A stretch of 64,000 nucleotides of DNA, taken from Gymnopus androsaceus JB14 (lineage: Eukaryota; Basidiomycota; Agaricomycetes; Agaricales; Omphalotaceae). Shown here one piece after another: positions 1 to 10,782 of the stretch; positions within the stretch are counted from its first letter, which is position 1; every line of letters begins with the position of its first letter. Under the pieces are notes generated by a model. That model worked only from the letters and a program-made list of their open reading frames with translations, searched no databases and was not told the DNA's origin. The position numbers and the translations under genes are program-made. The DNA is taken from assembly GCA_009733575.1 (NCBI GenBank), contig ML769560.1, forward strand, positions 3,275 through 67,274, written 5' to 3'.

Positions 1-903
1 CTGTAAATTGTGATATCACAATGACAAGTACGAGATACAGGAGACGCATGCTAAAGATGGGGAAGACCCTTTTACTTGAATCACCATCTCACGCTGTTCA
101 GTTGATGAAAAAGTCAAATTCAGCACCGTGCATCACTTGTCTCGAAGTGATTAACGAGATTCGGGGATCAACGCAAATCTATTTATATGATAGGTAGTCT
201 GTCAAGAATGGTGACAAGGACGCCTTGGGGCATGGAATTTATTTCTGTGATAGGCAGTCCGTCAAAAATGGTGACAAAGGCACCTTGGGGCATAGAAAAT
301 AGAAAGTCAGAAGAAGCCATGTGTTAGCAGCAGATGCACAACTCGGAACTCCGACGTGATGGAATGGAAAGATGTGATATGAGGAAAGAACCCCTGGACC
401 CTGCACAAGCAGGAAAGGCAGACTCATGACCCAAAAGGGATTTAAGCGCTGACCGGGATATCCCGATCACATCACACCAGAATGTCCGGAAGAAGAGCAC
501 AGCAAAAGAATCATTATGGTTTCTACGGAGAACGAGAAATCAGGAGATTGCAGGGTCCAAAGGCCATGTGTCTGGACCATGCCAAAGAAACTGGGACACC
601 CAAGTGTATCCAGTCGATCTCTTGCCAAAAGTAGGCATTGATTTGTCAAGATCGCTGCGACTGATGGGATGTGCCAAAAGAGCATCAGACCCTAAACGCG
701 AGCGGCAACTATGGAATGCACCCAGGCCAGTTGATTGAACTTAGTGCCGCGATGGGCTTCCCCGGCAAGAGCAACTCGGACTTCATAAAACAGTCAATGC
801 TGGTCAATTACCCAACGCAATCCAGGTACAAGTTACCTCGCCAAGATGCGGCTTCAGCTTGTGCCTCAGCCGAGGACGGTTGAGATTTTTAGTTTGGGGG
901 AGA
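1..903 (+). mobile_element. Probable 3' internal end of a Ty3/gypsy-like LTR element
   Basis: This stretch lies just upstream of a polypurine tract (TTTGGGGGAGA, about 893-903) that abuts a sequence starting TGATACG. That is the usual layout of the 3' end of a fungal gypsy element. A short open frame at 671-883 ends in a stop 10 bp before the tract, but I recognise no reverse transcriptase, integrase or chromodomain in it. A roughly 60-bp unit containing GTCAAGAATGGTGACAA is tandemly duplicated at about 181-297. The assignment rests on the tract and on the LTR termini, not on protein homology. Confidence 0.45.
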
Positions 904-2051
904 TGATACGCCGATTTTTCAGCTAAGGCTAGAACTGCGCAGAACCAATAATCCTAGGTTCTGTTAGTAACAAAACACGGTCAATAAGAAAACTATAGTG
1001 AGCCCGAGCTGATAGTTAAAATCTACCGAGGACCTATTCTACCCAAGAGGTTGCAGAGTAACGGTACGCGCAATGGTACCATACTTAACTTTGTGAATGC
1101 GCCTCGATCAAAGTCCTATGCGCGGTATGGTGTAGCGAGGCAAGCTTGTTGGATAACAAGTTGCTGACTGAGGCAGATAAACGAGCCCACATACCAGTTA
1201 TACTAGGCTAGGTCATCGAAGGATATACCCAAGGGATCGAAGTCTTAACGAGGCATTGCTTCCGCAATCAGCTCACCGAGGAGTCTAAACGACACTCAAG
1301 TTTATTAAACGAAGCAAGGTGGACCGAGATGGGGAAGTACCCTAACGGGTGCCCTCAAAGTTGACGCTCGCTGGAAAGCGCCCAGGCATATAGCCGCGGC
1401 AGTCCAACGCGGCCACATGACCCACTTGCTGTAGCTACTTCTAGAGCACGGAAGGACCAAGGAGTATTTCTATCCGAGCCTCAGCGTTTTACCGAGATCC
1501 ATATGCTACCAGGCATCTAGACTCGAGACCACATAGAACTAGGGATAATAACCAGTCTCCCATTGGCAAGGAAAAACATAGAAATACTTCCGAGGGCTGT
1601 TCTGCTAAAGGAACTGGCGAGCCTTGTAAAAAGGCAAATGACTCGAGTCGATTCGGACCAAAATCCCAAAAGTCGACCCAATCGAGGAAGACAAACGAAC
1701 GAGGCAGGAAAAACGTCGAGGCAAAACCATAGTATACACGCATATATGGACATTATTTATCTTTTTCTATTTTACTTACTCTGTTTCATCCTATCTCGCT
1801 CAGTTTCTCTCATTTTCCTATTTTCAAAGCATTGAAGATGCTCTATGTGTAAGTAAACAAGAATTAATGAGAAGAACAAGACTTTTAGCAAGACGGTAAG
1901 TAAGCAAAAATAGTTCCAGCTGCTTTTATAGCAGTTTGGATTTCTAAATACAGAAGTAGTTACGGTACATAGTTACGGTTTATTCAAGAACGTTCCAGAA
2001 TGTTCCGTTAGCCTTAGTTACGGCTAAACAGCACAGGTAATTATGGTATCA
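904..2051 (+). mobile_element. Putative 3' LTR of a gypsy-like element
   Basis: The segment begins TGATACGCC right after a purine-rich tract and ends TGGTATCA. This gives 6-bp inverted termini TGATAC/GTATCA, as expected for an LTR of about 1.15 kb. No long reading frame is present; the open frame at 1563-1835 has no recognisable domain. The 5' LTR would lie left of the window, so no target-site duplication can be checked here. Confidence 0.5.
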
Positions 2052-2185
2052 ACATGTCGTAATAGTGTTTTGACGTGTCGTACTGGTGCTTTGATGTGTT
2101 ATACAGCGTTTCGTGGACTATCCACGCGTTAGTAGTAGTAGGTGTAGTATAGTATGAAATGAGAAAAATAACGCGGCCAGGTTGT
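2052..2185. other. Spacer between LTR and MITE, nothing recognised
   Basis: Short segment between the putative LTR end and the first conserved base of the MULE-like MITE. It does not match the left arm of the complete MITE copy at 31537-32202, so that arm is missing or replaced here. Confidence 0.3.
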
Positions 2186-2723
2186 AACAGAGGGCCAACG
2201 AGGCATTGTGGGAAAAAAACGGACAAAAATTTCGAGCCTTCCACATGATGCAACCCTGACCACCACTGCCTAACCCTAGTTTTAACCTAACTATCTATAA
2301 CCTTAATAATCCTGACCTTATAGGGTTAACACTAAGTAACCCTGACCTGGACCAAATAGAAATGTTAGGGTTAGGGTTAGCACTAGCTAACCCTAACCTG
2401 GTCTACACAGGTTAGGGGTTAGGGAGATTAGGGTTTAGGGGTGAGGACAAAGTCAGGGGTGCAGGGCTTGCCCCGCCATCGAGGTTAGGATTGTTAGGGT
2501 TATAGACAGTAAAGGTGAAACTAGGGTTAGGCAGTGGTGGTCAGGGTTGCATCATGAGTAAGGCTCGCAAATTTTGTCCATTTTTTCCCACAATGCCTCG
2601 CTGGCCCTCTACAGTCTAAAACAAATTAAACAATATTGAGAAATATAGAGATGGATAGTTGTCCCGTTACTATGCATATTATCCAGTAGGACAGTTGTCC
2701 ATTGTGGCTTACAGCTACAGCTG
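2186..2723 (-). mobile_element. MULE-like MITE, copy 1 (one arm lost)
   Basis: Matches the complete copy at 31537-32202 in reverse orientation. The inner inverted repeats are AGAGGGCCAACGAGGCATTG (from 2189) and its complement (about 2590-2614). The core holds TTAGGG/CCCTAA-type repeats and a conserved GCAGGGCTTGCCCCGC. The right arm runs to the terminal TTACAGCTACAGCTG at 2709-2723. The left terminal arm is absent. The right end sits inside KDZ transposase coding sequence, and the expected 9-bp target copy would be ACTGGTGAC at 2724-2732. Confidence 0.8.
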
Positions 2724-3390
2724 ACTGGTGACGAGTGATGCCTGCTAGTGAATTTGTGATGCTGAAGAGCCATTTGTATCCTTCTCCATCCTCAAGCCCA
2801 GTGCAAACAATGTAAAGCATAAGGAAGAGTAGCTGACAAGCTCGCTCATGAGAGAACCCATGCATGGTGCCTATGATGGGGAGATAGTTGCACCATAGGG
2901 CTCCTCTTCACTGTTTTCGAGGTTTTGCAATGAATGTTGTAGGCCACTGCAAACTTCCCCTTTGGGCAACGTTCCGCTGTTGTTTTATGCTCTTCAACCT
3001 CTGCAGCCATGTAATGGTTCATGACAGACAACAGATACTTTGATCTGGAACAGAATAAGGTCAGTAGAAACAGGGCTTAATTTTCTCCACTGCATATCAT
3101 ATTGCAAGCCACCAGCACCATCATATGCCTGCACAGCAGCATGAACCAGCCATATTCCAAAAACCTTCCTACCGACCTAGCAGTATTCTTGTCACTGGCA
3201 TTATACCACCATTCTTTACACTTTCCCTCTGCCCACAGATGGAGCCCCAGACACAAATCTTGTAAACAAAAATCATTACAGTGGTAATAAATGCTTATGT
3301 CTACAAATTGGCTGCAGTTGTAGGTAAAGCCATTTGTATACCAGCCAGCACCTATAATGGGACATCCCATTTGGGATTAGGTACCGCAGG
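2724..3390 (-). pseudogene. KDZ transposase fragment
   Basis: Read on the minus strand, three pieces follow the order of KDZ (Kyakuja-Dileera-Zisupton) transposases. They are a segment with YGWFMLLCRHMMVLVACNM (3077-3370), a segment with CPKGKFAVAYNIHCKTSKTV (2846-3031), and a segment with HGFSHERACQLLFLMLYIV followed by SITNSLAGITRHQSA (about 2720-2870). KDZ proteins cut DNA with an RNase-H-like catalytic core. In relatives the second segment normally carries a Y-D-I-x-C motif; here the D is N. The gene is cut off at its C-terminal side by the MITE ending at 2723 and lacks its N-terminus. It is dead. Confidence 0.8.
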
Positions 3391-4080
3391 GCTAAAAGTG
3401 GGGATAGGGCCAATGCTCAATCCAAATAAAATGATAAATGTAATTATTTTTTGCCCTCGAATTAATCAATGATTGCGTTCATATGATGGCATCTATTCCA
3501 TTGCATCAGGTTTGTTCCGTTCCCTTGCACATTTGGTCAATGATTACTCCATTTGGTTTGCTGCCCGCTTCCTGCCTGTTGCCCACCTCCCACTCATTAT
3601 CCGCCACCGCTGCCCTGAATAAATGTAAAATACAGCTGCATGAATTGGTGACTATTTACTGGGTGAGCAGCTCTGCTCCCGTTCCTGTGCTTTGCTCCCA
3701 CAGCACCCGCCCCTGGAAAACATTTATTTATCACGTCCTAACTTGTGCTTGCTGGCACTTAAAAAGCTCGATAGTGATAAATACCCGATCAATTTGTGGG
3801 CGGGTGCCCGAAACTCCAAGAAAGATAATTTTATATCAAAGTACTATACTACGAGATTACAAGAAGACAACTAACTACAAGTGCACTACATAGCAATATA
3901 TATACAGTAACACAACAAACATTGAATACACAATCAACAAAGACTACATGACAAGACAACAACAACACAGATAGATAACAGACAAATGAATAGATAGCAA
4001 GATATCAGTATTAGAGTAGGGTAAGGTACGATGCCACTCAAGAAAAGCTAAAGGAAACAGACCATAGCGGACACATTAAA
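3391..4080. other. No recognisable gene
   Basis: About 700 bp without a convincing coding region. An open frame at 3483-3893 (+) is rich in Ser, Cys and Thr and shows no domain. C-rich patches at 3540-3720 and a G-rich one near 3797-3815 hint at a degraded TIR element, but I could not define ends. From 3880 to 4020 the sequence is rich in ACAA/GATA repeats. Confidence 0.3.
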
Positions 4081-4110
4081 TGGTAGCATGATGAAGAAAC
4101 AGCGAATGCG

Positions 4111-6217
4111 TTAGTTGACCTTTGCATGTTTAGCTGGGCGCTCATCAATACCCTCACCATTGTCCGCAACTTTGTACTTTCCAATCCCCAACCGCCGTTC
4201 ATGCTCATTGATTGTCTCTGGGCCACCAAGAACTTTTTGAATGTGTTCTTGAGGGATACAATCTGGAGCCAATTCCGGCGTCTGAGCAGGATGCACAACA
4301 TTATGTGCGCGCACAGAAGTAGACAGCACAATTGCAAACGGAGGGATGTTCTCTTTCCCAATGCCATTGACATGTACCTCTGAAGTTTTAGCAGCCTTCT
4401 TCTGTGGCTGGATTTTCCGCTTCTTGGTCTTTTTAACCGCAGCTTCTTCCACCACTCCATCTGTTTGGGAAGCAAATGAAAAAACGTGATAGGTGCTCTG
4501 TGGCTGCGAGGGACTATTCAACAATGGATTGGGCAAAGGCTGAGTGGGACTATCCAATGATGGAGTAGGCAATGGACCAGGTGATGGAGGTGAAGGTGGC
4601 TGAGTAGGAACTCCAGGCACTTCCAATCCGCATGATCCTGCAGGAGGTGCAGAATGCGCCATAGCATCAGAAGCCAACAGGCCTCTCAGAACGGGATCAA
4701 TGAGCTCATCTGGAATAGTGGGAGTCAACAATGGAGGGATAGTCAGTATTGGTTGAGATGTTGGAATTAACTCATCCACAATGGAAGGAGAAGGCATTGG
4801 TTGAGGCAGAAGGATAGTTTGCTCTCCCACCAATGATGGAGCAGATTGAGATGGCAATGGCTGAGATGGTGGAGACAAAAAGCCATTCTGCTCCCTTTTA
4901 GAAGGAGATGGCAATGGAGTCAACACCAATGCACTACCATTCTTAGCCTTGGCTAAAGAAAATGTTAGTGATGTGGCAGAGAGAGCCTAAATCAACATAC
5001 ACATAGCTCTTTGAGCGAAAGACAGGAACAGATTGAGGATTGAATTGTTGAAAGTAGGACAGGCTTGATCAAATTCTAGCCCAGTCATGCTCTTCCCATG
5101 GTGGCACCTTTTAGAACCAATTAGCAATGTTGAACGGATCACTGCAATGAACGTAACTCACCCAAAGCTGCGCAGTTTCTGCGTCTTTGGGTCTCAAGCG
5201 GCACCAAGAATCGTGAGCACAATGGGTATCTTTCTTCCATGTTTGCCACAAACTGGCCCAAGATATTTGGCAATGCCAAAAAAATCTGTACACTTTGTTG
5301 AGCAACAATTCGAGCATAGTAAGTAAATGAAGACGTACACATCAAGGTCTTTCCCTTCTAGCAATCGGTCTAGCCGGCTCATCAGCATCCAACTGGTCTG
5401 ACTCATCAGGCTGGTTTCCTTTGTCAGACTTGTTTGCGTCATTAGCGGCACGTTCAGCAGCTTGGAGATCCTCGACTTGTTTTCTGACTTCTGGCGAGGC
5501 AGATTCCCACTTTTCCTGGGTGATTCGATGAATCACCTTTAAACAATTGCTCCTGGAAATCTTTGCATCCTTAGACTGGGCCGCAAGTGCCTCAATTTCG
5601 GCATAAACCTCCTCTCAAAAAGTGTCGTAGTATTCCATGATGAAAAGTTCCAAAATTTTGTGAGCCCTTTTTTGTTTCTTGCCCTTTTCGAGATCATCGG
5701 GAGGAGAGGAGGCAGAGGTTATCGTCTCGCCAGACACAAGGTCTACAGTCATATTGAAGGATGGGGCATTTCCTTTATGACACTTTTGATTGTTGGAAAC
5801 ATTGTTAAACCAGTAGTAGACAGACTATTAAAACAATGTTAGCCCTTGATCCGAACGATGGCCACATGCTGAAAAAGTAAAAATAAACTCACATCTTGAT
5901 GTTTCTTGACAAGAACTGCCAAAGCATGAGTTTGGTCAGGGTCAAGGTCATTTGAATCTTGACCTTCCACTGGAAATGCTGCGAGGTAATCCCTTTTGAT
6001 TTTTGGCCAAAAATCTGACAATTTGTTACAACTCTGATGACTATAAAAATTGGGGAGATGATTTTTTAGCCATTCGACCTGAGCCAAGCTCTTCATGACT
6101 CAACTTGAGACAACCAAGCCAGCCTGCGGTTCCGATTTCTTCTGATCGGGGTTTGGAGCTTTAGGCTTTGAAGCCCTATTGGAGGATTTCGATTTAGATG
6201 ATTTCGATTTAGGCATT
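4111..6217 (-). pseudogene. Decayed multi-exon gene of an uncharacterised basidiomycete family
   Basis: The minus-strand start near 6217 gives a Lys/Ser-rich N-terminus (MPKSKSSKSKSSNRASKPKA). An in-frame TGA at 6100-6102 follows, and then the conserved block WLKNHLPNFYSHQS...LSDFWPKIKRDYLAAFP (5839-6096). Downstream pieces include ITQEKWESASPEVRKQVEDL with an acidic tail (5342-5536). A long Pro/Ser-rich C-terminal region (4111-4929) contains KKTKKRKIQPQKKAA and ends RLGIGKYKVADNGEGIDER. I recall similar proteins as recurrent hypothetical genes near transposons in Agaricomycetes; the function is unknown. Between the blocks the frame is broken by stops. Exon borders are not settled. Confidence 0.6.
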
Positions 6218-6421
6218 ACGACGTGCCTACAAGACCTACAGCCTGTATAGAATTGTAGACTTTTTGGTGGAGATGAGAATCAAGCGCCAATGCGGATCTA
6301 GATTATATCTCGTCACATGGATCTATACAGCTGTGCTTATGTGAATTTCTTTGGTTTAAAGCCAACTTTGAACTTTAAAATTTAACTCCAGCGTTTGTTT
6401 AACTCAACCTTCACTATCATA

Positions 6422-7602
6422 ATGCAACAGACTTCTCTTCCTCCTGCCTTCTATGAAGCCATGTCCTCTCTTGTTCAAGCTTTAAACTCCATGGCATTGT
6501 CTAGCGGTATGTATTCCTGTCATTTCCCAACATTCAAATGTTCATCTCATTCATTTTTTCATCTTCCCACAGGAACATCAATCACTGCTCCCGGTACGGT
6601 TCAACATTCGATCTTTTTCCTTACGCTCACTCATTGATTACTTTCCTAGGCCCCCACAAAATTCCCACTGCAATTACTGGTGCAGGCTCTGGTGCTCACC
6701 TTGCAGGTATGTTAAAAATCCATTCCCCAGTCAACTCTCGCTAATCATTTATTTTATTCTTTCTTTCTCCCTATTCTTTCTCCTTACGTTCACTCATTGA
6801 TTACTTGCCTAGGACACAATGAAAATCCCGCTGCGATTACTGGTACCGGCTCTGGCGCTCGCCTTGCAGGTATGTTTAAAATCCATTTCCCAGTCAACTG
6901 GCACTAATCCTCTTGTTTCTACCCAGCTTTGACTGGTCTAACTAGCACTGCTAACATTGCAGGTATGTCAAAACTCATTTTCTATATAAAAATCTCTAAT
7001 CCGTTTGTTTTTATCCCAGGTTCTGCTATTCCGTTCGCAGACACTAATGGTATGACAATGCTCCTTCACCCCCAAAACTCTTGTTGATCCTTCTGTTTCT
7101 TGTCCAGATTTGGCTGCTGGAGGTATGTATCATGAATTCTTCTGTCTTCTATTTTTGCTAATTCAACTCTTTTTCCAGGCCCAACTATGACTGCAACGGT
7201 TGCTGGTACTGTCGAATGTATTTCCTATCTATCTGTCTCTAATGCATTCTTGTCAGGCGCTTCACAGGTCCCAGGTAAGCTTGATCAAACTTTTCCAACT
7301 GCCCGTTACTGATGACGGTTCACTACAGTTGAGTCCCCTTGTGGCTGTTCGTGCCATTCTGCTGCATCCTTGACCTCAACGGTATGGTATGCCATTACCA
7401 AGGGACGCCGTGTCAGTGTTTATTCTTCCTGGTGAATAGAGCCCTTCCTTGCTCCTTTGATATCCACTAATTCGCCAATAGGGCACTCGTTCAAGATGCT
7501 GTGTTGGGCTGTTGTGCAGCCTATCGCAAATTTGGCTCCCGTGAGGAAGCGGAAGCATATTTTAATGATGCCCTTGCCAATCAGCTTGTTGCTGTTCTTT
7601 AA
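6422..7602 (+). CDS. Viroplasmin (RNase H1 N-terminal)-domain protein, 11 exons with micro-exons
   Basis: An 11-exon model can be read: 6422-6506, 6573-6593, 6650-6706, 6813-6869, 6927-6962, 7020-7049, 7108-7122, 7179-7217, 7257-7274, 7329-7431 and 7482-7602. All introns are GT-AG and almost all are phase 1. The result is an open frame of about 193 residues with no stop. The N-terminus is MQQTSLPPAFYEAMSSLVQA, followed by a Gly/Ala/Thr-rich linker. The C-terminus has WYAITKGRRVSVYSSWALVQ and YRKFGSREEAEAYFNDALA, the signature of the viroplasmin/RNase H1 N-terminal fold, which binds RNA-DNA hybrids or dsRNA in known members. No RNase H catalytic domain follows. Exons 3 and 4 (57 nt each) are tandem duplicates. 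Several exons are only 15-36 nt. The intact frame suggests a functional gene. Confidence 0.8.
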
Positions 7603-8019
7603 TCTCTTGTAGAAAGTGTACACCACTATGAGCCTCTTCCCCACTCTCTGTCATTTTTGTTGGACTCTTGTGTACTGCTTCTCCCTCTTGACTCTCTGTG
7701 TTTGTGATTGGTATTCCTGTCTTACTGCTGTCTTCATTGCTTATGTTTGCTTTGTTGTTTTTGCTGCCTGTATATCTGTTGTTATCTAGTCCTTGTAGTC
7801 ACCAATATCTATCTATGCTCTGTTCTTTATTCTGTATATATCTGCACATACCGCTTTGTTATTTACTTTTACGCTTGATCTCTGAATGATGCTTTCTTGA
7901 ATTACTGAACTGGTTGATAAATGAGCGAGAAACGTGCCAGTGTCTAAGCACTTACTACTTGTGCCCACTGGTTTCATGAAAGCATCTCTCCCAATCTTCT
8001 GATTCTTTTTAATCTACAG
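7603..8019. other. 3' flank of viroplasmin gene, no gene seen
   Basis: T-rich sequence. The open frame at 7698-7889 is Leu/Ser-rich because of the base composition and is probably spurious. The segment likely contains the 3' UTR of the upstream gene and the spacer before the repeated exon-intron array. Confidence 0.4.
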
Positions 8020-9655
8020 TAACCAAGCAGGATAATCTCTCAGAGCGCCCCTCAAATCGGTAAGATTTTTTATTAAAAGAGCTACTGCAGCATTGGTCTG
8101 ACGATTTTGGTGCACTCGGTGGTACAGTGACGGCAACTATTGATGAACCACCCCAAATTGGGAAAGCAGTTATTCTGATCTATTTTGTATCTTTTTTACA
8201 TTCATATTGTAAAGTAAAATGTCTAGTATATACACAATATACTTCAGCATTTTAGACAGTCGCTTTGACTAGTAATAAGCTTGAAACCATTACAATGACA
8301 ATTTAAATACTCTTGGGGTGGTTCATCAATAGTTGCCGTCACTGTAAGTATCTACTTTGACTCAAAACACCTCCACCGTTTCATCCCCAGTTCCTCCCAT
8401 AATTTGCAGTAACCAAGGAGAATACTCTCTCAGGGTGACCCTCAAGTTTGAAGGAGTTTCTTTTTGGGAGTCGGTCTATACCATTGGTCTGATGGATCTG
8501 GTGCTACTCAAATCTGCTGTAAGTATTTTCTTCAATTTAAACTACAACATGCCCACCGTCTCATCTCTGTCTCCTCCCAAAATTTCCAGTATCAATCTAA
8601 GGGGCTTTCTCAAGGCAACCCTTCAGTTTATAGGAGTTTTATCAAGGAAATCGGTCTACAACATTGGTCTGACAAATTCAGCACACTCAAGTCTGCTGTA
8701 AGTAACTTCTTTGACTCAACATTTAACACATCCACTATCTCATCTCTGTTTCCTCCGAAATTTTACAGTGTATATATAAAGGGCTTCCTCAAAGTGATGC
8801 TTCAATTTGAAGGAGTGTTATTAATGGAGTCGGTCTGCAGTATTGGTCTGACAAATTCTGTGCACTTGCAATCTTATTCAAGTCTATGGTAAGTAACTTC
8901 TTCAACTCAACCTTTAACATATCCACCATCTGATCTCTGTCTCCTCCCAAATTTACCAGTATTTATCTAAGGGGCTTTCTCAAGGTGACCCTCCAATTTG
9001 AAGGAGTTTTATTAAGGGAGTTGGTCTACAGCATTGGTCTGACAAATTTGGCGCACTCAAGTCTGCTGTAAGTATCTTCTTCAACTCAACCTTTAACACA
9101 TCCACCATCTCATCTCCGTTTCTTCTAAATTTTTTCAGCGTATATCTAAAGGGCTTCTTCATAGCAATGCTTCAATCTGAAGGAGTGTTATTAATGGAGT
9201 CGGTCTTCAGCATCAGTCTGACAAATTTTGTGCACTCGCAATCTTATTCAAGTCTATGGCAAGTATCTTCTTCAACTCAAACTATAACATGTCCACCATC
9301 TCATCTCTGTCTCCTGCCAAACTTTCAAGTATTTATCTAAGGGACTTCCTCAAGGCGACCTTCCAATTTGAAGCGGTTTTATTGAGGGAGTTGGTCTACA
9401 GCATTGGTCTGACGGATTCAGCTCACTCAGATTCTTACTCAAGTCCGCGGTATGTACCTTCTTCAACTGAAACTATAACATGTCCACCATCTCATAATCA
9501 TTTCCTTCCAAATTTCACAGTACTCATCTCATGGATTTCCTCACAGCGGCCCTCAAATTTGAAGCAGTTTTATTAACGGAGTCAGTCTATAGCATCGGTC
9601 TAACAATAGATATTGACTCAACAACCTTGATCATTTTTACTTTCACAGGCTGCCT
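8020..9655 (+). repeat. Tandem array of eight exon-intron modules
   Basis: Eight related units follow each other, each with an acceptor AG, an exon-like block and a donor GT (GC once). The blocks are 8020-8121, 8410-8518, 8590-8697, 8769-8888, 8960-9067, 9139-9258, 9330-9449 and one from 9521 with an altered 3' end. The six introns between blocks from 8519 to 9520 are each exactly 71 nt. Blocks are 108 or 120 nt, multiples of three, except the second (109). In one frame six blocks are stop-free and encode variants of YLRGFLKVTLQFEGVLL and VYSIGLTNSAHS. Blocks 3-4 and 5-6 form a 370-bp dimer. The first unit has a stop and a MITE. No known domain was recognised. It may be a repeated N-terminal part of the gene starting at 9704. 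Confidence 0.75.
8125..8344 (+). mobile_element. Tc1/mariner-type MITE, copy 1
   Basis: A 220-bp element flanked by TA (8123-8124 and 8345-8346), with near-perfect inverted ends of about 30 bp starting CAGTGACGGCAACTATTGAT. TA target duplication and a CAGTG start fit non-autonomous Tc1/mariner elements. It has no coding capacity. It has landed in the GG-TA-AGT splice donor of the first exon-intron module. A second copy, inverted, lies at 22957-23173. Confidence 0.9.
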
Positions 9656-9703
9656 TCCACAGTCATCATTTGCCTCTCCTGCATCTCGCAACTACTGCTA
9701 TCT

Positions 9704-10782
9704 ATGGCGGCCAAAAAATACAAAACAGCACAAGAAAAAAAAGAGGCTAGAAGGGAAATCAATGCTCGTAGCTATGCAAAGTATGTTTCTATATATTTCA
9801 GCATTCTGAAATCATTCATTGAATGGATCTATCTAGGAATTGGTCTAAAATCACCAAGCATAGGAAGCAAAAGTATGCCAATGCAGTGGAGAAGTAGCAT
9901 AAGCAAGTGACTACACAGTGCATTTAACAATATTCTGGAAAGTAAGATGTTGTACGCTTAATTGTCTTTCACTAGCCGCAAATCATCTGTGTCTAAGGAG
10001 CGGAAGGAAAACAATGTTGAAGGTCATCTCAGTCTCAAAAGGTGCACAGTCATATCTTTGCTCACAACAGCCATCATTCAATCAGCAATGTTCACAGCCC
10101 AAGGAACACCGCAACTCATAAACCTAATGCCGATCCCAAGAAATGCGGGAATTCTGAAAAACACTCTCTGCCTCCATCTCATGCAAGGAACACCGCAACT
10201 CATAAACCTAATGCCGATCCCAAGAAACGCGAGAATTCTGAAAAACACTCTCTGCCTCCATCTCATGTCACGCCAACTCACGACAACTCCAATGTGATTG
10301 ATGAGATTGAATACCTTATGGACCATGGCCCAGCAAGACCTAAAGAGTGCATAGTGTCTTTTTCTGTTTTATTTTCTTCTACTCATGTTCTATCATCTAT
10401 GTTTAGACCTGTCACTGTATCTCAGCTAGCCTTCGAAAATGTCCGCGCTGTGTTCATGAACTACAAGGCGGTCATTGGTTCCGATTGGACATCAGGCTTT
10501 TTCAAATGATTGCATACGACCTATACAACAACCAGTGATGCAAAAGTTGTGGTCCAAATGTATGACCGTATGCAGAACCTCATCCATTGTATGGAACATC
10601 AACTTGCTATACTTGAGTTGGAGGCCATTGACAAAAAAAATTCAATTCGCGTGGCAATGGGCAAAAATATGCACAACAATATGCTGGTAACAATGCAGAC
10701 TTTGGAACGTTTTTGTGCAGCCGCTGCAAATGGCCCTGAAGAAGTTTTGGTATATATGAGGACCGGTAGGCTGAGATGGTAA
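9704..10782 (+). pseudogene. Decayed gene with basic N-terminus and acidic/helical C-terminus
   Basis: Exon 1 (9704-9780) starts MAAKKYKTAQEKKEARREIN. A 56-nt intron leads to 9837-9897, encoding NWSKITKHRKQKYANAVEK and a stop. Further on, a long frame from 10042 contains two 28-residue repeats (NTATHKPNADPKK...SLPPSH), then VIDEIEYLMDHGPARPKE. An intron (about 10347-10406) follows, then QLAFENVRAVFMNYKAVIG, an in-frame TGA at 10507-10509, and a helical segment MYDRMQNLIHCMEHQLAIL ending at 10782. The basic start resembles DNA-binding tails of hypothetical basidiomycete proteins. The function is not known. The module array directly upstream may have been part of it. Confidence 0.5.
10101..10268 (+). 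repeat. 84-bp in-frame tandem duplication
   Basis: A unit starting AAGGAACACCGCAACTCATA occurs at 10101 and again at 10185, nearly identical, with a period of 84 bp (28 codons). It lies inside the decayed gene and keeps its reading frame, so it looks like a recent duplication. Confidence 0.9.

Noticed and set aside
2265..2520. TTAGGG-like runs as a true telomere or chromosome end
   Set aside because: The motifs are degenerate, occur in both orientations, and lie inside the core of a MITE found three times. They are not a terminal array.
7698..7889. Leu/Ser-rich open frame as a membrane protein
   Set aside because: It is explained by T-rich composition in the 3' flank of the viroplasmin gene, and no start context or splice partner was seen.
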